Positions 53,099 through 62,671 of a stretch of 64,000 bases of DNA are shown here, one piece after another; position 1 is the first letter of the stretch, and each line of letters starts with the position of its first letter. The notes below the pieces were generated by a model. The model made no database searches. It had not been told where the DNA came from and saw only the letters and a list, made by a program, of their open reading frames with translations. The DNA comes from Lachnospiraceae bacterium (GTDB lineage Bacteria > Bacillota > Clostridia > Lachnospirales > Lachnospiraceae), in NCBI GenBank assembly GCA_017446045.1, contig JAFSRP010000049.1:45614-109613 (forward strand), given 5' to 3'. The position numbers and the translations under genes were made by a program.

Positions 53099-54070
53099 TT
53101 ATTGATTACCGAACAGATGGCAGCGGATCTGATGCGTACCATTCTTGTAAACTGACGGTGCCTGTGTTTTGCAGATCTCCATGCAGTGGTCGCATCTGGG
53201 GTTGAATTTGCAGCCTTCCGGCAGGTTAGCCGGATCTGGCATCAATCCCATGATGGGGGTCAGTCTGTCGGCTTCGGAATGGATATCCGGGATAGAACCG
53301 AACAGTCCGACGGTGTACGGATGATGCTTTTCACCATCAAAGACATCCTCCAGTGTTCCGTTCTCGATGACCTCACCTGCGTACATGATCGCGACCTCGT
53401 CACAGGTCTGCGCGACAACGCCCAGGTCATGGGTGACCAGGATCATCGCGGTCTGCAGCTTTTCCTTCAGTTCCTTCATCAGACGGAGCACCTGCGCCTG
53501 AATGGTAACATCCAGCGCGGTGGTGGGCTCATCCGCAAGAAGCAGCAGCGGCTCGCACGCCAGCGCCATTGCAATGACGATACGCTGCTTCATTCCGCCG
53601 GAGAACTGATGCGGATACTCCACACGACGTTCCGGAGGAAGGCCTACCAGTTTGAACATGGTCTCGACACGCTCGATCACGTCCTCGTTCGTGAACTTCG
53701 GGTTATGAAGCTTAACGACCTCACCGATCTGATCGCCAACCGTAAATACCGGGTTCAATGCAGTCATGGGATCCTGGAAGATCATGGAGATCTCAGAACC
53801 TCTGATCTCACGCATACGCTCTTCGGAAGCCTTCAGCAGGTCCTCACCGTTGTACTCGATGGAGCCTTCGGTGATCTCACCGACTCTGTCAGGAAGCAGG
53901 CGGAGGATCGAAAGACAGGTCGTGGTCTTGCCGGCACCGGTCTCACCGACAAGTCCGACGGTGCTTCCTTTATTAATGGTCAGATCCAGACCGTTGACCG
54001 CGCGTACCACTGCTTCGTCTGTTTTATAAACGACATGCAGATTTTTTATTTCCAATAATTTTTCAGCCAT
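53099..54070 (-). CDS. ABC transporter ATP-binding protein, OppD/DppD type
   Basis: Encodes 323 aa from ATG 54070 with AGGAGG. Walker A GETGAGKTT near 41, Q-loop FQDPMTALNPVFTV, signature FSGGMKQR, Walker B LLLADEP, switch LVTHD, and a C-terminal Cys-rich oligopeptide extension (CKFNPRCDHCMEIC) are present. It pairs with 52131..53084 to energise uptake. It lies 14 bases upstream of that gene and 15 downstream of the OppC-like permease. Confidence 0.92.
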   Translation of the reverse strand: MAEKLLEIKNLHVVYKTDEAVVRAVNGLDLTINKGSTVGLVGETGAGKTTTCLSILRLLPDRVGEITEGSIEYNGEDLLKASEERMREIRGSEISMIFQDPMTALNPVFTVGDQIGEVVKLHNPKFTNEDVIERVETMFKLVGLPPERRVEYPHQFSGGMKQRIVIAMALACEPLLLLADEPTTALDVTIQAQVLRLMKELKEKLQTAMILVTHDLGVVAQTCDEVAIMYAGEVIENGTLEDVFDGEKHHPYTVGLFGSIPDIHSEADRLTPIMGLMPDPANLPEGCKFNPRCDHCMEICKTQAPSVYKNGTHQIRCHLFGNQ

Positions 54071-54085
54071 GATCAGTCCTCCTCA

Positions 54086-55000
54086 TCAGTTTCTCATCTT
54101 GGGATCCAGGGCGTCACGAAGGCCGTCACCGATCAGCGTCAGAGAAGCTGCGGTCAGGATGATCGCGATACCGGGAGACATGATCAGGTAAGGATACTGG
54201 ATCATATACTTTCTTGCGTCAGAAAGCATAGCGCCCCACTCCGGGTTCGGAGGCTGGATACCCAGACCAATGAAGCTCAGACCCGCGATGTCGATGATCG
54301 TTCTTGCAACTGCCAGAGTCGCTTCGACGATGATCGGGCCAAGAGCGTTCGGAATGATATGCTTCAGGACGATCACGGGGCCGCTGGCGCCGCAGAGCTT
54401 GGCAGCCTCAATAAACTCCTGACCTTTCAGGCCAATGACCGAAGACCGGATGATTCGGGTAAACTTCGGGATCAGCGCAAGGCTCAGTGCAAGGACCAGG
54501 TTCGGAATGCTATTGCCCAGGGTAGCAACGATGGAGATCGCCATCAGAGTGAAGGGGATCGCCAGGAAAATATCGATAAATCTCATGATCAGGTTATCGA
54601 CAACACCGCCGAGATAGCCGGCAGTCGCACCCAGGATGATGCCGCCTACGATACCGATCGCAATGACTGTGAAGCCAGTGAACATGGAGACACGGGCTGC
54701 CCACAGAAGACGGCATAAAATGTCTCGTCCGTACGCATCCGTGCCCAGCAGATGCTCGGAAGACGGGCCCTGAAGACGATTCATGACATTCTGCTCGATA
54801 ACATCCTTTTCAAAATCAATAAACAAAGGAGCCGTCAGAGCAAGGATGACCATGATCACAATGACGAACAGGCCGAACAGTGCCAGTTTGTTTTTCTTGA
54901 ACTGTCTCCATACAACAGCCAGCTCAGACTTTTTCTTATACTTTGCTCTCCTCGCAGCACGTTCCGCGTCGGAAATTGTCTTATTTGTATTCTCACTCAT
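54086..55000 (-). CDS. ABC transporter permease, OppC/DppC type
   Basis: Encodes 304 aa from an ATG with AGGAGG. It has a charged N-terminal tail, a first helix at about 34-55, the LLGTDAYGRDILCRLLWAAR motif of OppC/DppC proteins, then five helices of the permease fold with the ATPase-contact loop around FIEAAKLCGASG. It forms the membrane channel with the DppB-like protein encoded 14 bases upstream. Confidence 0.92.
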   Translation of the reverse strand: MSENTNKTISDAERAARRAKYKKKSELAVVWRQFKKNKLALFGLFVIVIMVILALTAPLFIDFEKDVIEQNVMNRLQGPSSEHLLGTDAYGRDILCRLLWAARVSMFTGFTVIAIGIVGGIILGATAGYLGGVVDNLIMRFIDIFLAIPFTLMAISIVATLGNSIPNLVLALSLALIPKFTRIIRSSVIGLKGQEFIEAAKLCGASGPVIVLKHIIPNALGPIIVEATLAVARTIIDIAGLSFIGLGIQPPNPEWGAMLSDARKYMIQYPYLIMSPGIAIILTAASLTLIGDGLRDALDPKMRN

Positions 55001-55014
55001 AATTCATTTCCTCC

Positions 55015-55947
55015 TTACTTCTTAACATACTGCGACTTGATACGCGGATCGATGTAAGCATACAGGACGTCTGTAGCCAGATTGATCAGCGAAGACAAAA
55101 GTGCGATGAATACCAGAGCGCCGAGCACGACCGGAACATCCTTCTGACGGATCGAAGTGATCATCAGGGAACCGATACCGGGAATAGCGAAGACCTGCTC
55201 GGTAATGACCGTACCACCGAGCTGCCATCCCATGTTGACACCGATCAGGGTAACGACCGGAAGCAGGGCATTACGCAGGGCATGCTGGAAAATGACGGTA
55301 CGCTCCGGACATCCTTTTGCCCTTGCCGTACGGACATAGTCCGCACGAATGACGTCAAGCATGGACGTACGGGTCATACGTATCGTGTTGGCCAGGTAAT
55401 GGGCCGAAGCCGTTATACCAGGCATGATGAAATTGTACCAATGGTCTACACCGCTCAAGGGGAGCCACTTTAATTTAACCGCAAAGAGCAGGATCATCAT
55501 AAGGCCCAGCCAGAAGTCCGGTACAGAACTCAGAAGCAGGGTCGCCGCAACGACGACGTTGTCGATCAGGGAATACTGCTTGACTGCGGAAAGAATACCA
55601 AATAATACACCAAAAATCGATGAAATTGCAATAGCCGTAAATGCAAGCTTTACAGTGTTCGGGAATCTCTGGAATACTTCCATGAAGACGGGGTTACGGG
55701 TCTTATAGGAGATTCCGAAATCGCCTCTCAGAACTCCGGACAGCCAGCGGACATATCGCTCAATAAATCCGCCGTTCAATCCCAGCTCCTCACGGAGCTT
55801 TGCAACCGACTCTGCCGTAGCGGAGTCGCCCAGGATCAGGGTAGCTGCGTCGCCGGGAGTCAGGCTCAAAATGGAATATATAATAATTGACACGCCCAGA
55901 AGTACCGGAATCAGCATCAACAGGCGCCGTCCTATCATTTTAGCCAT
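55015..55947 (-). CDS. ABC transporter permease, OppB/DppB type
   Basis: Encodes 310 aa. The N-terminus MIGRRLLMLIPVLLGVSII with LTPGDAATLILGD is diagnostic for DppB/OppB permeases. Six helices and the EAA-like loop (RADYVRTARAKGCPERTV) follow. It is separated from its binding-protein gene by 104 bases with a strong hairpin. Confidence 0.92.
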   Translation of the reverse strand: MAKMIGRRLLMLIPVLLGVSIIIYSILSLTPGDAATLILGDSATAESVAKLREELGLNGGFIERYVRWLSGVLRGDFGISYKTRNPVFMEVFQRFPNTVKLAFTAIAISSIFGVLFGILSAVKQYSLIDNVVVAATLLLSSVPDFWLGLMMILLFAVKLKWLPLSGVDHWYNFIMPGITASAHYLANTIRMTRTSMLDVIRADYVRTARAKGCPERTVIFQHALRNALLPVVTLIGVNMGWQLGGTVITEQVFAIPGIGSLMITSIRQKDVPVVLGALVFIALLSSLINLATDVLYAYIDPRIKSQYVKK

Positions 55948-55974
55948 ACAGGATCCTCATCTTTCTAAATATAA

Positions 55975-56003
55975 GGGGACTGTGGAGTGAATCCACAGTC
56001 CCC
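55975..56003 (-). other. Hairpin between binding-protein and permease genes
   Basis: GGGGACTGTGGA pairs perfectly with TCCACAGTCCCC around a five-base loop. The minus strand continues TTATATTTAG, so it may be a weak terminator or a 3'-stability element that favours the binding protein. The first Opp/Dpp operon has the same kind of hairpin at the same place. Confidence 0.7.
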
Positions 56004-56051
56004 ATTCACCCTCTAATCAATTGATTTGATCAGTTGTGCATCAGGATGCCA

Positions 56052-57689
56052 TTAAAGAGACCAATCCTTGATGTGATAGAATACTGCAGGATGCGGAACA
56101 AAGCCCTGAACTTCATCAGTAGTAACAGCAAAGTTACAACCGGTCATCAGGAATGCATACCAACCTTCTTCTTCGTTGATATCAGCTACCTGCTTGTAGT
56201 AGTTGAAACGCTCCTCATCATCAACAGAGTAACGGCCGCCGTCAAGAGCAGCATCGCACTCATCATTACCGGCATCGATCATGTTCGCATACTCAATGCC
56301 GCGCTGGCTGGTGTGCAGATAGATGTAAAGGTCTGCATCAGCATCCGGGAACTGACCCCAGGTCATGTAGTTCCAGATATCGGAGTTGCCCTTTGCGTCG
56401 ACATCATCTTCCCATGCACCACGCTCCATGATCTGAAGATCAATGTTGAAACCTGCTTTACGCATCTCCTCGGCCATGACCTGTGCCGGGTTCTGGTACC
56501 AGGAGGAGTTTGCGGACTTGTAGATAACGGTCTCACCGCTGTAACCGGTGCCTGCAAGGAGTTCCTTCGCCTTGTCAAGATCGAACGGAGTCGGCTGCCA
56601 GTCAGGATCATAACCGAAGTGATCCGGGTTGACCGGATACGGAGTGACATGGCCGGTACCGTCAAGACCGCCAAGGTTGATTTCCTCACGGTTCAGGGAA
56701 TGCTGAACGGCCTTACGTGCGTCCTTGTTGTCCTTGAAGAAGTGTCCGTCGGTGCTGTTCAGAGCAAGGAAATGAGTACCGTTGGAAAGGACATCCCAAA
56801 CGACCATGTGCGGGGTTGCCTTCATGGTATCGTAGTCTGCGGAGTCAAGACCGAAGAATACGTCTGCCTCGCCGCTCTGCATGGACAGAGCTGCGGTCTG
56901 GCCGTCGGTCATGATCTTCATGGTGACATTCTTGATCATCGGAGCGCCGCCCCAGTAATCGTCAAATGCTTCCAGCTTCAGATAGTCACCGGACTGCCAC
57001 TCGGCAAACTTGTAAGCGCCGGTACCGTTCTCGGAACGAGCCATGTTGGTGCCGCTTGCTTCGCATTCCTCATACCACTTCTGGCTGTAGATACCGAAGG
57101 ACGGCATTGCCAGAACCTGCAGAAACGGCTTGTAAGCATAATTGGTGGAAACGGCAATATGCTTATCATCAACTTTCTCGATAGAAGCGAGCAGCTTAGC
57201 CGCATCAGCATTGTAGGAACCCTCAGCGTCCTTCTTCAGCGAGAATACGACGTCGTCAGCGGTCATCTCGGTACCGTCATGGAACTTGACGCCCTCTCTC
57301 AGGGTGAAGGTGATGGTGCATCCGTCCTCGGAATACTCCCACTCGGTCGCAAGACCCGGAACCAGGGTGGAACGAGCGCCCGGAGTCTCCATGACCAGTG
57401 TATCGTACAGCTGGCACTGGATCAGATGTCCTGCGGAAAGGTTCTCGGAACCGGGAAGCAGGGTCTGCGGCTCAACGGTATTGATGATCGTAAGATCAGT
57501 CTTGCCGGTGGAAGCTGCCGGAGCTGCCTCTGCCGGGGCTGCCGCCTGGGTCTCTGCCGCTGCTGCTGCCTGGGTCTCTGCCGGAGCTGCCGCTGCAGTC
57601 GTTGCCGCAGGCTGTGAGCTGCCGCCGCAGGCAACCAGAGAAGCGGCCACCATCACTGCTGCAAGAACAAGTGATAACTGTTTCTTCAT
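56052..57689 (-). CDS. Family-5 substrate-binding lipoprotein (DppA/OppA type)
   Basis: Encodes 545 aa. The signal peptide ends in a lipobox with Cys21, followed by an Ala/Glu/Thr/Gln linker like that of 30280..31860. The SBP_bac_5 fold follows, with GCTITFTLREGVKFHDGTEM near 110-130 and SENGTGAYKFAEW near 210-222. It binds peptides or similar ligands outside the cell. A TTGCAA-containing, AT-rich promoter region precedes it (57,720-57,800), but I see no riboswitch-like leader here, unlike the first operon. Confidence 0.92.
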   Translation of the reverse strand: MKKQLSLVLAAVMVAASLVACGGSSQPAATTAAAAPAETQAAAAAETQAAAPAEAAPAASTGKTDLTIINTVEPQTLLPGSENLSAGHLIQCQLYDTLVMETPGARSTLVPGLATEWEYSEDGCTITFTLREGVKFHDGTEMTADDVVFSLKKDAEGSYNADAAKLLASIEKVDDKHIAVSTNYAYKPFLQVLAMPSFGIYSQKWYEECEASGTNMARSENGTGAYKFAEWQSGDYLKLEAFDDYWGGAPMIKNVTMKIMTDGQTAALSMQSGEADVFFGLDSADYDTMKATPHMVVWDVLSNGTHFLALNSTDGHFFKDNKDARKAVQHSLNREEINLGGLDGTGHVTPYPVNPDHFGYDPDWQPTPFDLDKAKELLAGTGYSGETVIYKSANSSWYQNPAQVMAEEMRKAGFNIDLQIMERGAWEDDVDAKGNSDIWNYMTWGQFPDADADLYIYLHTSQRGIEYANMIDAGNDECDAALDGGRYSVDDEERFNYYKQVADINEEEGWYAFLMTGCNFAVTTDEVQGFVPHPAVFYHIKDWSL

Positions 57690-57872
57690 AAGATTTCTCC
57701 CTTCTTAAAATAGACTTAACAGCCTTTATGGTCATTAAGTATAAATTGCAATATATATATTAACATTTCGTAATAAAAAAGTCCAGTTAATTGTAATGTT
57801 ATAGATATCCGTATGTATGTATTCTAAATATTTAGTCTACTGAATATATAGCGTTTCTTTCCTTGGATTTCT

Positions 57873-59285
57873 TTATTCAGACGGCATATCGAGACGCTCC
57901 ATCAGACGGATCACAGCCTCCGCCGCATGGGTGCTGATCAGCTGACGGGCTTCCCCGTTGAAGCGCACCAGGTCGTACATATCGCTGTAATGATAGAACT
58001 CCAGATCCAACCTCTCATATCCGGGACGTTCCTGCAAAAATGTGATGCGCAGTACGGGATCTCCTGACGGAAGGTGATCCGGATCGTCCACTTGTCCGTC
58101 CGGGATCATTTTATCGATCATATCCCGGATATCCATGACACGGGAGTACGCCAGTTCCTCCCCGTTTTCTGAGTATATATACTTCTGTTCCGAAGCCGGA
58201 TCGGGATTTCGGGTGATCTTTATATCCCGTACGTTTTCTCCGGATTCCAGGATCATCTCCGTAACGATTCCCCAGTCCATACGGCAGATATCTTCCGGAC
58301 GAAGCGTATCATAGGAAGCATCATTTAATGCAAGGGCTTCTTCCGCATCGATCGTATATGCCATTACAGACCCTTCCGGCTGAGCATAGACCAGACCGTT
58401 TCCCGCATCCGTTCCCACATTCAGAACCGCAGAGACATCGTTCCCTTCGACTGAAACCTGAAGTACAGGAGGCATAAAACCATATGCCTCCGATGCTTCC
58501 GGATCCCTTCCAAGGTCATAATCCACGCAGGCCTTCCATTTGACGTGCAGAACCTTATTTACCAGATCCTCCGCTTTTCCGCGGTCAAGCGGGCGGAAAG
58601 AGCCATTTTCCTCTTCCATAAACCAGGTATAGTAATCCGTATAAGAATACTTTTCCGGATGCTCCGGTTTTTCCAGTGTCACAGATGTTCCATCATTCTT
58701 CAGGATCGTCATCTTCTCCGGCGACAGAATAGACGGCATAGACTCATTCCGTACAAATTTCAGTATATCCGCATCCAGCATGGAAGGGAGCAGAGTCTCT
58801 GCCAGATAGACCGACTGATCTCCCTCACAGGTCAGATACCAAGCATCATCGACCGTGGCATGATCGCCCAGATGGATGATATACTCTTTGCCGTCGTCTG
58901 TCCCAACGGTCATACTGTGTCCCGGTTTATCCAGGCCATATCTCGTAAGGTCTTCTGCAGGAAGTGACCGCAGAGCTTTCAGTGATCCGATATCTTCGGC
59001 GATATCTTCTAAGCGGCTGACCTGCAGCGGAAATTCCGGATGGTTCTCGAGCGTCCATACTCCATTGTTTTTTTCTGCAACGAATTCATCTGTTCCGTTG
59101 TTCCAACGGACCGAACATATGTCTCCCGCCTCGAACGACAGGATCTTCTGCGGTTCCGCATTTTCCTCCGCAGTACCGGTACTTTCAGAAACTCCGACGG
59201 ACTTGATCATACCGGTTCCGGCGTACAGGGCAGCAGAAGCTGCCAGCAGGATAAGCTGGATCACGAGCTGTTTTTTCTGTTTCAT
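57873..59285 (-). CDS. DUF4340-like membrane-anchored protein of a Gld-type ABC operon
   Basis: Start set at ATG 59285 (470 aa), with GGAGG upstream and overlapping the stop of the preceding gene as TAATG; the frame's 58-codon extension lies inside that gene. One N-terminal hydrophobic segment (about 8-26) anchors a large exterior part with repeated beta modules (ADDVCSVRW-type and NDGTSVTLEKPE-type stretches), the pattern of DUF4340 proteins. Such genes regularly follow GldA-GldF-GldG-like genes in Clostridia. Role unknown; it probably works with the transporter at the cell surface. Confidence 0.8.
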   Translation of the reverse strand: MKQKKQLVIQLILLAASAALYAGTGMIKSVGVSESTGTAEENAEPQKILSFEAGDICSVRWNNGTDEFVAEKNNGVWTLENHPEFPLQVSRLEDIAEDIGSLKALRSLPAEDLTRYGLDKPGHSMTVGTDDGKEYIIHLGDHATVDDAWYLTCEGDQSVYLAETLLPSMLDADILKFVRNESMPSILSPEKMTILKNDGTSVTLEKPEHPEKYSYTDYYTWFMEEENGSFRPLDRGKAEDLVNKVLHVKWKACVDYDLGRDPEASEAYGFMPPVLQVSVEGNDVSAVLNVGTDAGNGLVYAQPEGSVMAYTIDAEEALALNDASYDTLRPEDICRMDWGIVTEMILESGENVRDIKITRNPDPASEQKYIYSENGEELAYSRVMDIRDMIDKMIPDGQVDDPDHLPSGDPVLRITFLQERPGYERLDLEFYHYSDMYDLVRFNGEARQLISTHAAEAVIRLMERLDMPSE

Positions 59286-60688
59286 TATTTTTTCCTCCGC
59301 AGCACCGTGATGACGATCCCGATCATAAGATACAGAAGCGGGATCACTCCAACCAGCAGAATACCTGTCCTGGTGACCGCAGCTGCCGGGATCGTCAGCT
59401 TTTTCGAGGAGATCTGTTTGGAATGGATCGTGATCGAGGATTCGTTTTCTGTAAGCCATCCCAAAGCATTGAGGACAAGATCCGTATTGACCCCGTTAAC
59501 GATAGCATCATATTCCTTGTTGATGATCTGGGAAGAACTGAACCAGACCGCCCTGTTTTTCGTGTCATGAAGCTTTTCTTCTGCGGCGAGTCCGACCGTA
59601 AACGGTCCTTCCATATCTTCTTTTGATCTGGAAAAGGAAGTGATCCTCCCCTCTCTCGCATAAGCAGCCGCGGATGTCGTCAGCAAAGTAGAAACGCTTA
59701 TGCCCGACGGCATATTTTCCGGCACTTTCATGGCATGTGCCATTGGCACCAGAACCAAATAACCGCTTCGTGTGATCGGCAGTGTGATATCATGCCCCAT
59801 GATCCCCGGCAGGAGCTGCATGGGATAATTCCCGTAACACATGTTCGGATCCGCTTCCAGGACCAGGCCGTCATATGCTTTCACACCATAGTGTTCAAGC
59901 AATCCCATCAATTCGGGAAGCTGCGTATGTTCATAATCCGTGAATGCCAGAATGCGGCCGCCTGCTGCCATATATGCAGCGATCACATCGGCTTCCGAAG
60001 AGGAAAGATCGCTCGTCGGTCCAACGATCAGAAGGCAGTCCGTATCCTCCGGTATCTTTTCAAGGGATAGCGTGCTCAGATCGGACAGTTCATAATTCTG
60101 TCTCTCCAGAGCTTCTTCGAAAGCAATGCTCAGCACGGATTCTCCGTGGCCTGTCACCCTTCGGATCTGTGCGGTCTTTCCTTCATTTACATAATCGATC
60201 GCGCTTGTAATCTTGTTCTCACCGTCAAAATAGACCGTGGAATTATCCTGCGTATTGTAATTATAGCTGTTGGTAAATATATCGTTATAACTGATGTACC
60301 GGCTCCGTACATTCCCGGCAACGATCAGGCTGTTGTCCAGGATGATCTCACTGGTATAAGTGTCAGTGAAATTGGGATTTACAACGGGATCGATCTCCTG
60401 TACATGGATATGCCCGTTCAGGTCCTGATACCGGTTCAGAAGCGTACGGATCTCACTGTTTTCCTTGCCGCTCTGAACGATCCAGAAAACATCGATATCC
60501 TTTTGTACACGTGAAACGACTTCTTTTGACTGATCAGAAAGCTCATACAGACCCGAATCGGAAATATCCACTTCCGTCCATACGGAAGGAAGGCGGGATA
60601 CAGACAGATTGACAAACACCAGCGTTGCCAGAAGGAGCAGCGAGGTGACCAGGCTGAACACGCCCTTACGCAGAATATTGGAACGCAT
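59285..60688 (-). CDS. GldG-like ABC transporter auxiliary protein
   Basis: Start set at ATG 60688 (467 aa), with AGGAGG eight bases upstream and TGATG overlap with the permease stop; the GTG three codons earlier is less likely. An N-terminal membrane helix (about 12-32) and a C-terminal one (about 440-462) flank a long exterior domain of the GldG/ABC_transp_aux type (residues about 40-420), with DISDSGLYELSDQSKEVV near 40-58. In flavobacteria GldAFG is linked to gliding and secretion; in Clostridia its job is not known. Confidence 0.82.
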   Translation of the reverse strand: MRSNILRKGVFSLVTSLLLLATLVFVNLSVSRLPSVWTEVDISDSGLYELSDQSKEVVSRVQKDIDVFWIVQSGKENSEIRTLLNRYQDLNGHIHVQEIDPVVNPNFTDTYTSEIILDNSLIVAGNVRSRYISYNDIFTNSYNYNTQDNSTVYFDGENKITSAIDYVNEGKTAQIRRVTGHGESVLSIAFEEALERQNYELSDLSTLSLEKIPEDTDCLLIVGPTSDLSSSEADVIAAYMAAGGRILAFTDYEHTQLPELMGLLEHYGVKAYDGLVLEADPNMCYGNYPMQLLPGIMGHDITLPITRSGYLVLVPMAHAMKVPENMPSGISVSTLLTTSAAAYAREGRITSFSRSKEDMEGPFTVGLAAEEKLHDTKNRAVWFSSSQIINKEYDAIVNGVNTDLVLNALGWLTENESSITIHSKQISSKKLTIPAAAVTRTGILLVGVIPLLYLMIGIVITVLRRKK

Positions 60689-61551
60689 CAGCTCCACCTC
60701 CTTTTCTCAAGAGAGTGGACCGTAATGAAAAGAAAGAAAATGATCACGGAAAGGAAATAGACGACAGACCGAAGATCCAGTACTCCCCTGGCAAATACAT
60801 AGTAGCGCTCAAACAGGGACAGGCTGCCCACAACACGGGAAAACAAGCCTTCAAAAATACGGTGGTTCCTGCGGTAGACAAAGGTCAGCACCACGACGCA
60901 CAGCGCAACTGTCCATGCAGCCGCTGTAATGTCCCCGGTAAGGATATACAGTATCAGGGCTATAACGACGCCTGCGGCAATCAGGGCAGCCAGCGATGCA
61001 GCCGCGGTGCCAGGGAGATAATCTGTCAGATTGGAGCCGAAATACGCGAAAAGGAAGACAGCGAAGCTCAAGCCTGCCGCGATCGCCTGATTTTCAGTCA
61101 AAGAGGAAACAAAAAGGCCGATCGACGCCAGCGCCGCCCCTAACAGAAAAAACGCCACCAGGTTGACATAAGCGGTTTTCAGAACCACTTCTCCGTAGCG
61201 GGAAAGGATCAGAGGATAGGCGGCCGTAATGATGACAGGAACAGCCAGCACCGCCAGAATGGCAATATATTTTCCGATGACAACTTCGGAAAGCTTTACA
61301 GGCAGAGAAAACAAAAGCTGATCCGTACGCTGTTTCTTTTCTTCAGAGAGCGACCGCATCGTCAGGATCGGAATAAGGATCAGGTACATAAAGGACATGT
61401 TGTTGAGGGTATACTCAAAACTGGCGTATCCCATATTACAGTTGACCATCACAGTATAGATCCCTGCGAACATCAGAAGGACCGCGCCGAAGAAATAGCC
61501 GAACATTCCCTTGAAATACTGATTCAGTTCTTTTTTGATTATGTTAACCAT
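60688..61551 (-). CDS. ABC-2 type permease (GldF-like)
   Basis: Encodes 287 aa with six hydrophobic segments and the ABC-2 permease look: a first helix after MVNIIKKELNQYFKGMFGYF, the conserved TMRSLSEEKKQRTDQLLFSLP cytoplasmic stretch near 64-84 and a C-terminal charged tail. The start overlaps the end of the ATPase gene by eight bases. It forms the channel of the exporter with 61544..62530. Confidence 0.88.
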   Translation of the reverse strand: MVNIIKKELNQYFKGMFGYFFGAVLLMFAGIYTVMVNCNMGYASFEYTLNNMSFMYLILIPILTMRSLSEEKKQRTDQLLFSLPVKLSEVVIGKYIAILAVLAVPVIITAAYPLILSRYGEVVLKTAYVNLVAFFLLGAALASIGLFVSSLTENQAIAAGLSFAVFLFAYFGSNLTDYLPGTAAASLAALIAAGVVIALILYILTGDITAAAWTVALCVVVLTFVYRRNHRIFEGLFSRVVGSLSLFERYYVFARGVLDLRSVVYFLSVIIFFLFITVHSLEKRRWS

Positions 61552-62530
61552 TTTTCGTATTTACCTTCTGTTCTTCATCCGGGTCCGCCGAATAGGTATC
61601 CATTCCGGAAGTCAGCTGCAGGAATGCCTCCTCCAGGGAAATAGCCTCATGTTCCAGCGTCGTGAGCGCAAGTCCAGCTCGTGCAAAGGCAAAGAAGATC
61701 TTCTCTGCCGCTCCCTCATAATCCTCCGCCGTCATTTTATAAGCTGAAAAGCCTTCGGACTCCTCCAGGAGTTCAATATCATCGATTCCGGAGACAGTCG
61801 CGAGTATACGCGCTGCCTCATCGGCGGATGCCCGAGCGCGGATCGTGATCACCGGTTTTCTGCGCAGATACTGCTCCAACTCCTCCGGTTTTCCACTGAT
61901 GATCAGACGTCCTTTCGCAATGATCATTACACGGTCGCTGATCGCCTGCACTTCCTGCATGATATGGCTGGAAAATAGAATGATATGGTCCTTTCCCAGT
62001 TCCCGGACCAGATCACGGATCTCCGTGATCTGTTTGGGATCGAGGCCGCCGGTAGGTTCGTCCAAAATGATCACCCGCGGATCTCCCAAAAGAGTCTCCG
62101 AGATCCCGACACGCTGCTTGTAGCCCTTGGACAGATGTTTGATCAGTCTGTCCCTTACCGGGGTGATCCCCGTCAGTTCCATGGAACGCTCCACCTGCCC
62201 GCGGATCTCACTTTTTTCAACGCCTCTCGCCGCCGCCACAAAACACAGATACTCATACGGAGTCATATCCATGTAGAGCGGTGGCTGCTCCGGCAGATAA
62301 CCGATCAGTTTCTTGGCCTGCTCCGGCTCTTCCACTATATCGTATCCCCCGATCACCACCCTGCCTTCCGTAGCGGAAAGACATCCGGTAATGATATTCA
62401 TAGTCGTCGATTTTCCGGCGCCGTTCGGTCCAAGAAAACCATAGACTCCGTTTTCCGTGATCTCAAAGCTGATGCCGTGCAGTACAGGCGCATCACTGTA
62501 TGATTTAACAAGATTCTCTACTTTGACCAA
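61544..62530 (-). CDS. ABC transporter ATP-binding protein (GldA-like)
   Basis: Start set at TTG 62530 (328 aa), with GGAGG eight bases upstream, since the protein then begins with the usual VKVENLVKSY strand; the frame's ATG at 62566 lacks a site. Walker A GPNGAGKST at 34-42, a Q-loop with YLPEQPPLY, signature HLSKGYKQRV, Walker B VIILDEP and switch FSSH are present. The C-terminal ~90 residues are the regulatory extension of this exporter class. First gene of the four-gene Gld-type operon. Confidence 0.88.
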   Translation of the reverse strand: MVKVENLVKSYSDAPVLHGISFEITENGVYGFLGPNGAGKSTTMNIITGCLSATEGRVVIGGYDIVEEPEQAKKLIGYLPEQPPLYMDMTPYEYLCFVAAARGVEKSEIRGQVERSMELTGITPVRDRLIKHLSKGYKQRVGISETLLGDPRVIILDEPTGGLDPKQITEIRDLVRELGKDHIILFSSHIMQEVQAISDRVMIIAKGRLIISGKPEELEQYLRRKPVITIRARASADEAARILATVSGIDDIELLEESEGFSAYKMTAEDYEGAAEKIFFAFARAGLALTTLEHEAISLEEAFLQLTSGMDTYSADPDEEQKVNTKNG

Positions 62531-62603
62531 AATACTTACCTCCGGAATTCCTGTGTAGTATAGCACAAGAAACCTGCCTGCGCGAGTCTGAGAATGTATG
62601 AAA

Positions 62604-62636
62604 GAAGCCTGCCACAGTTTTCATGCGGCAGGCTTC
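62604..62636 (-). terminator. Terminator after the hydrolase gene at 62672
   Basis: GAAGCCTGCC pairs with GGCAGGCTTC with a short T run on the minus strand. It separates the hydrolase gene from the Gld-type operon. Confidence 0.65.
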
Positions 62637-62671
62637 CGAAATTCTTATCTTTTTATCCCGGCTGCTGTCTG

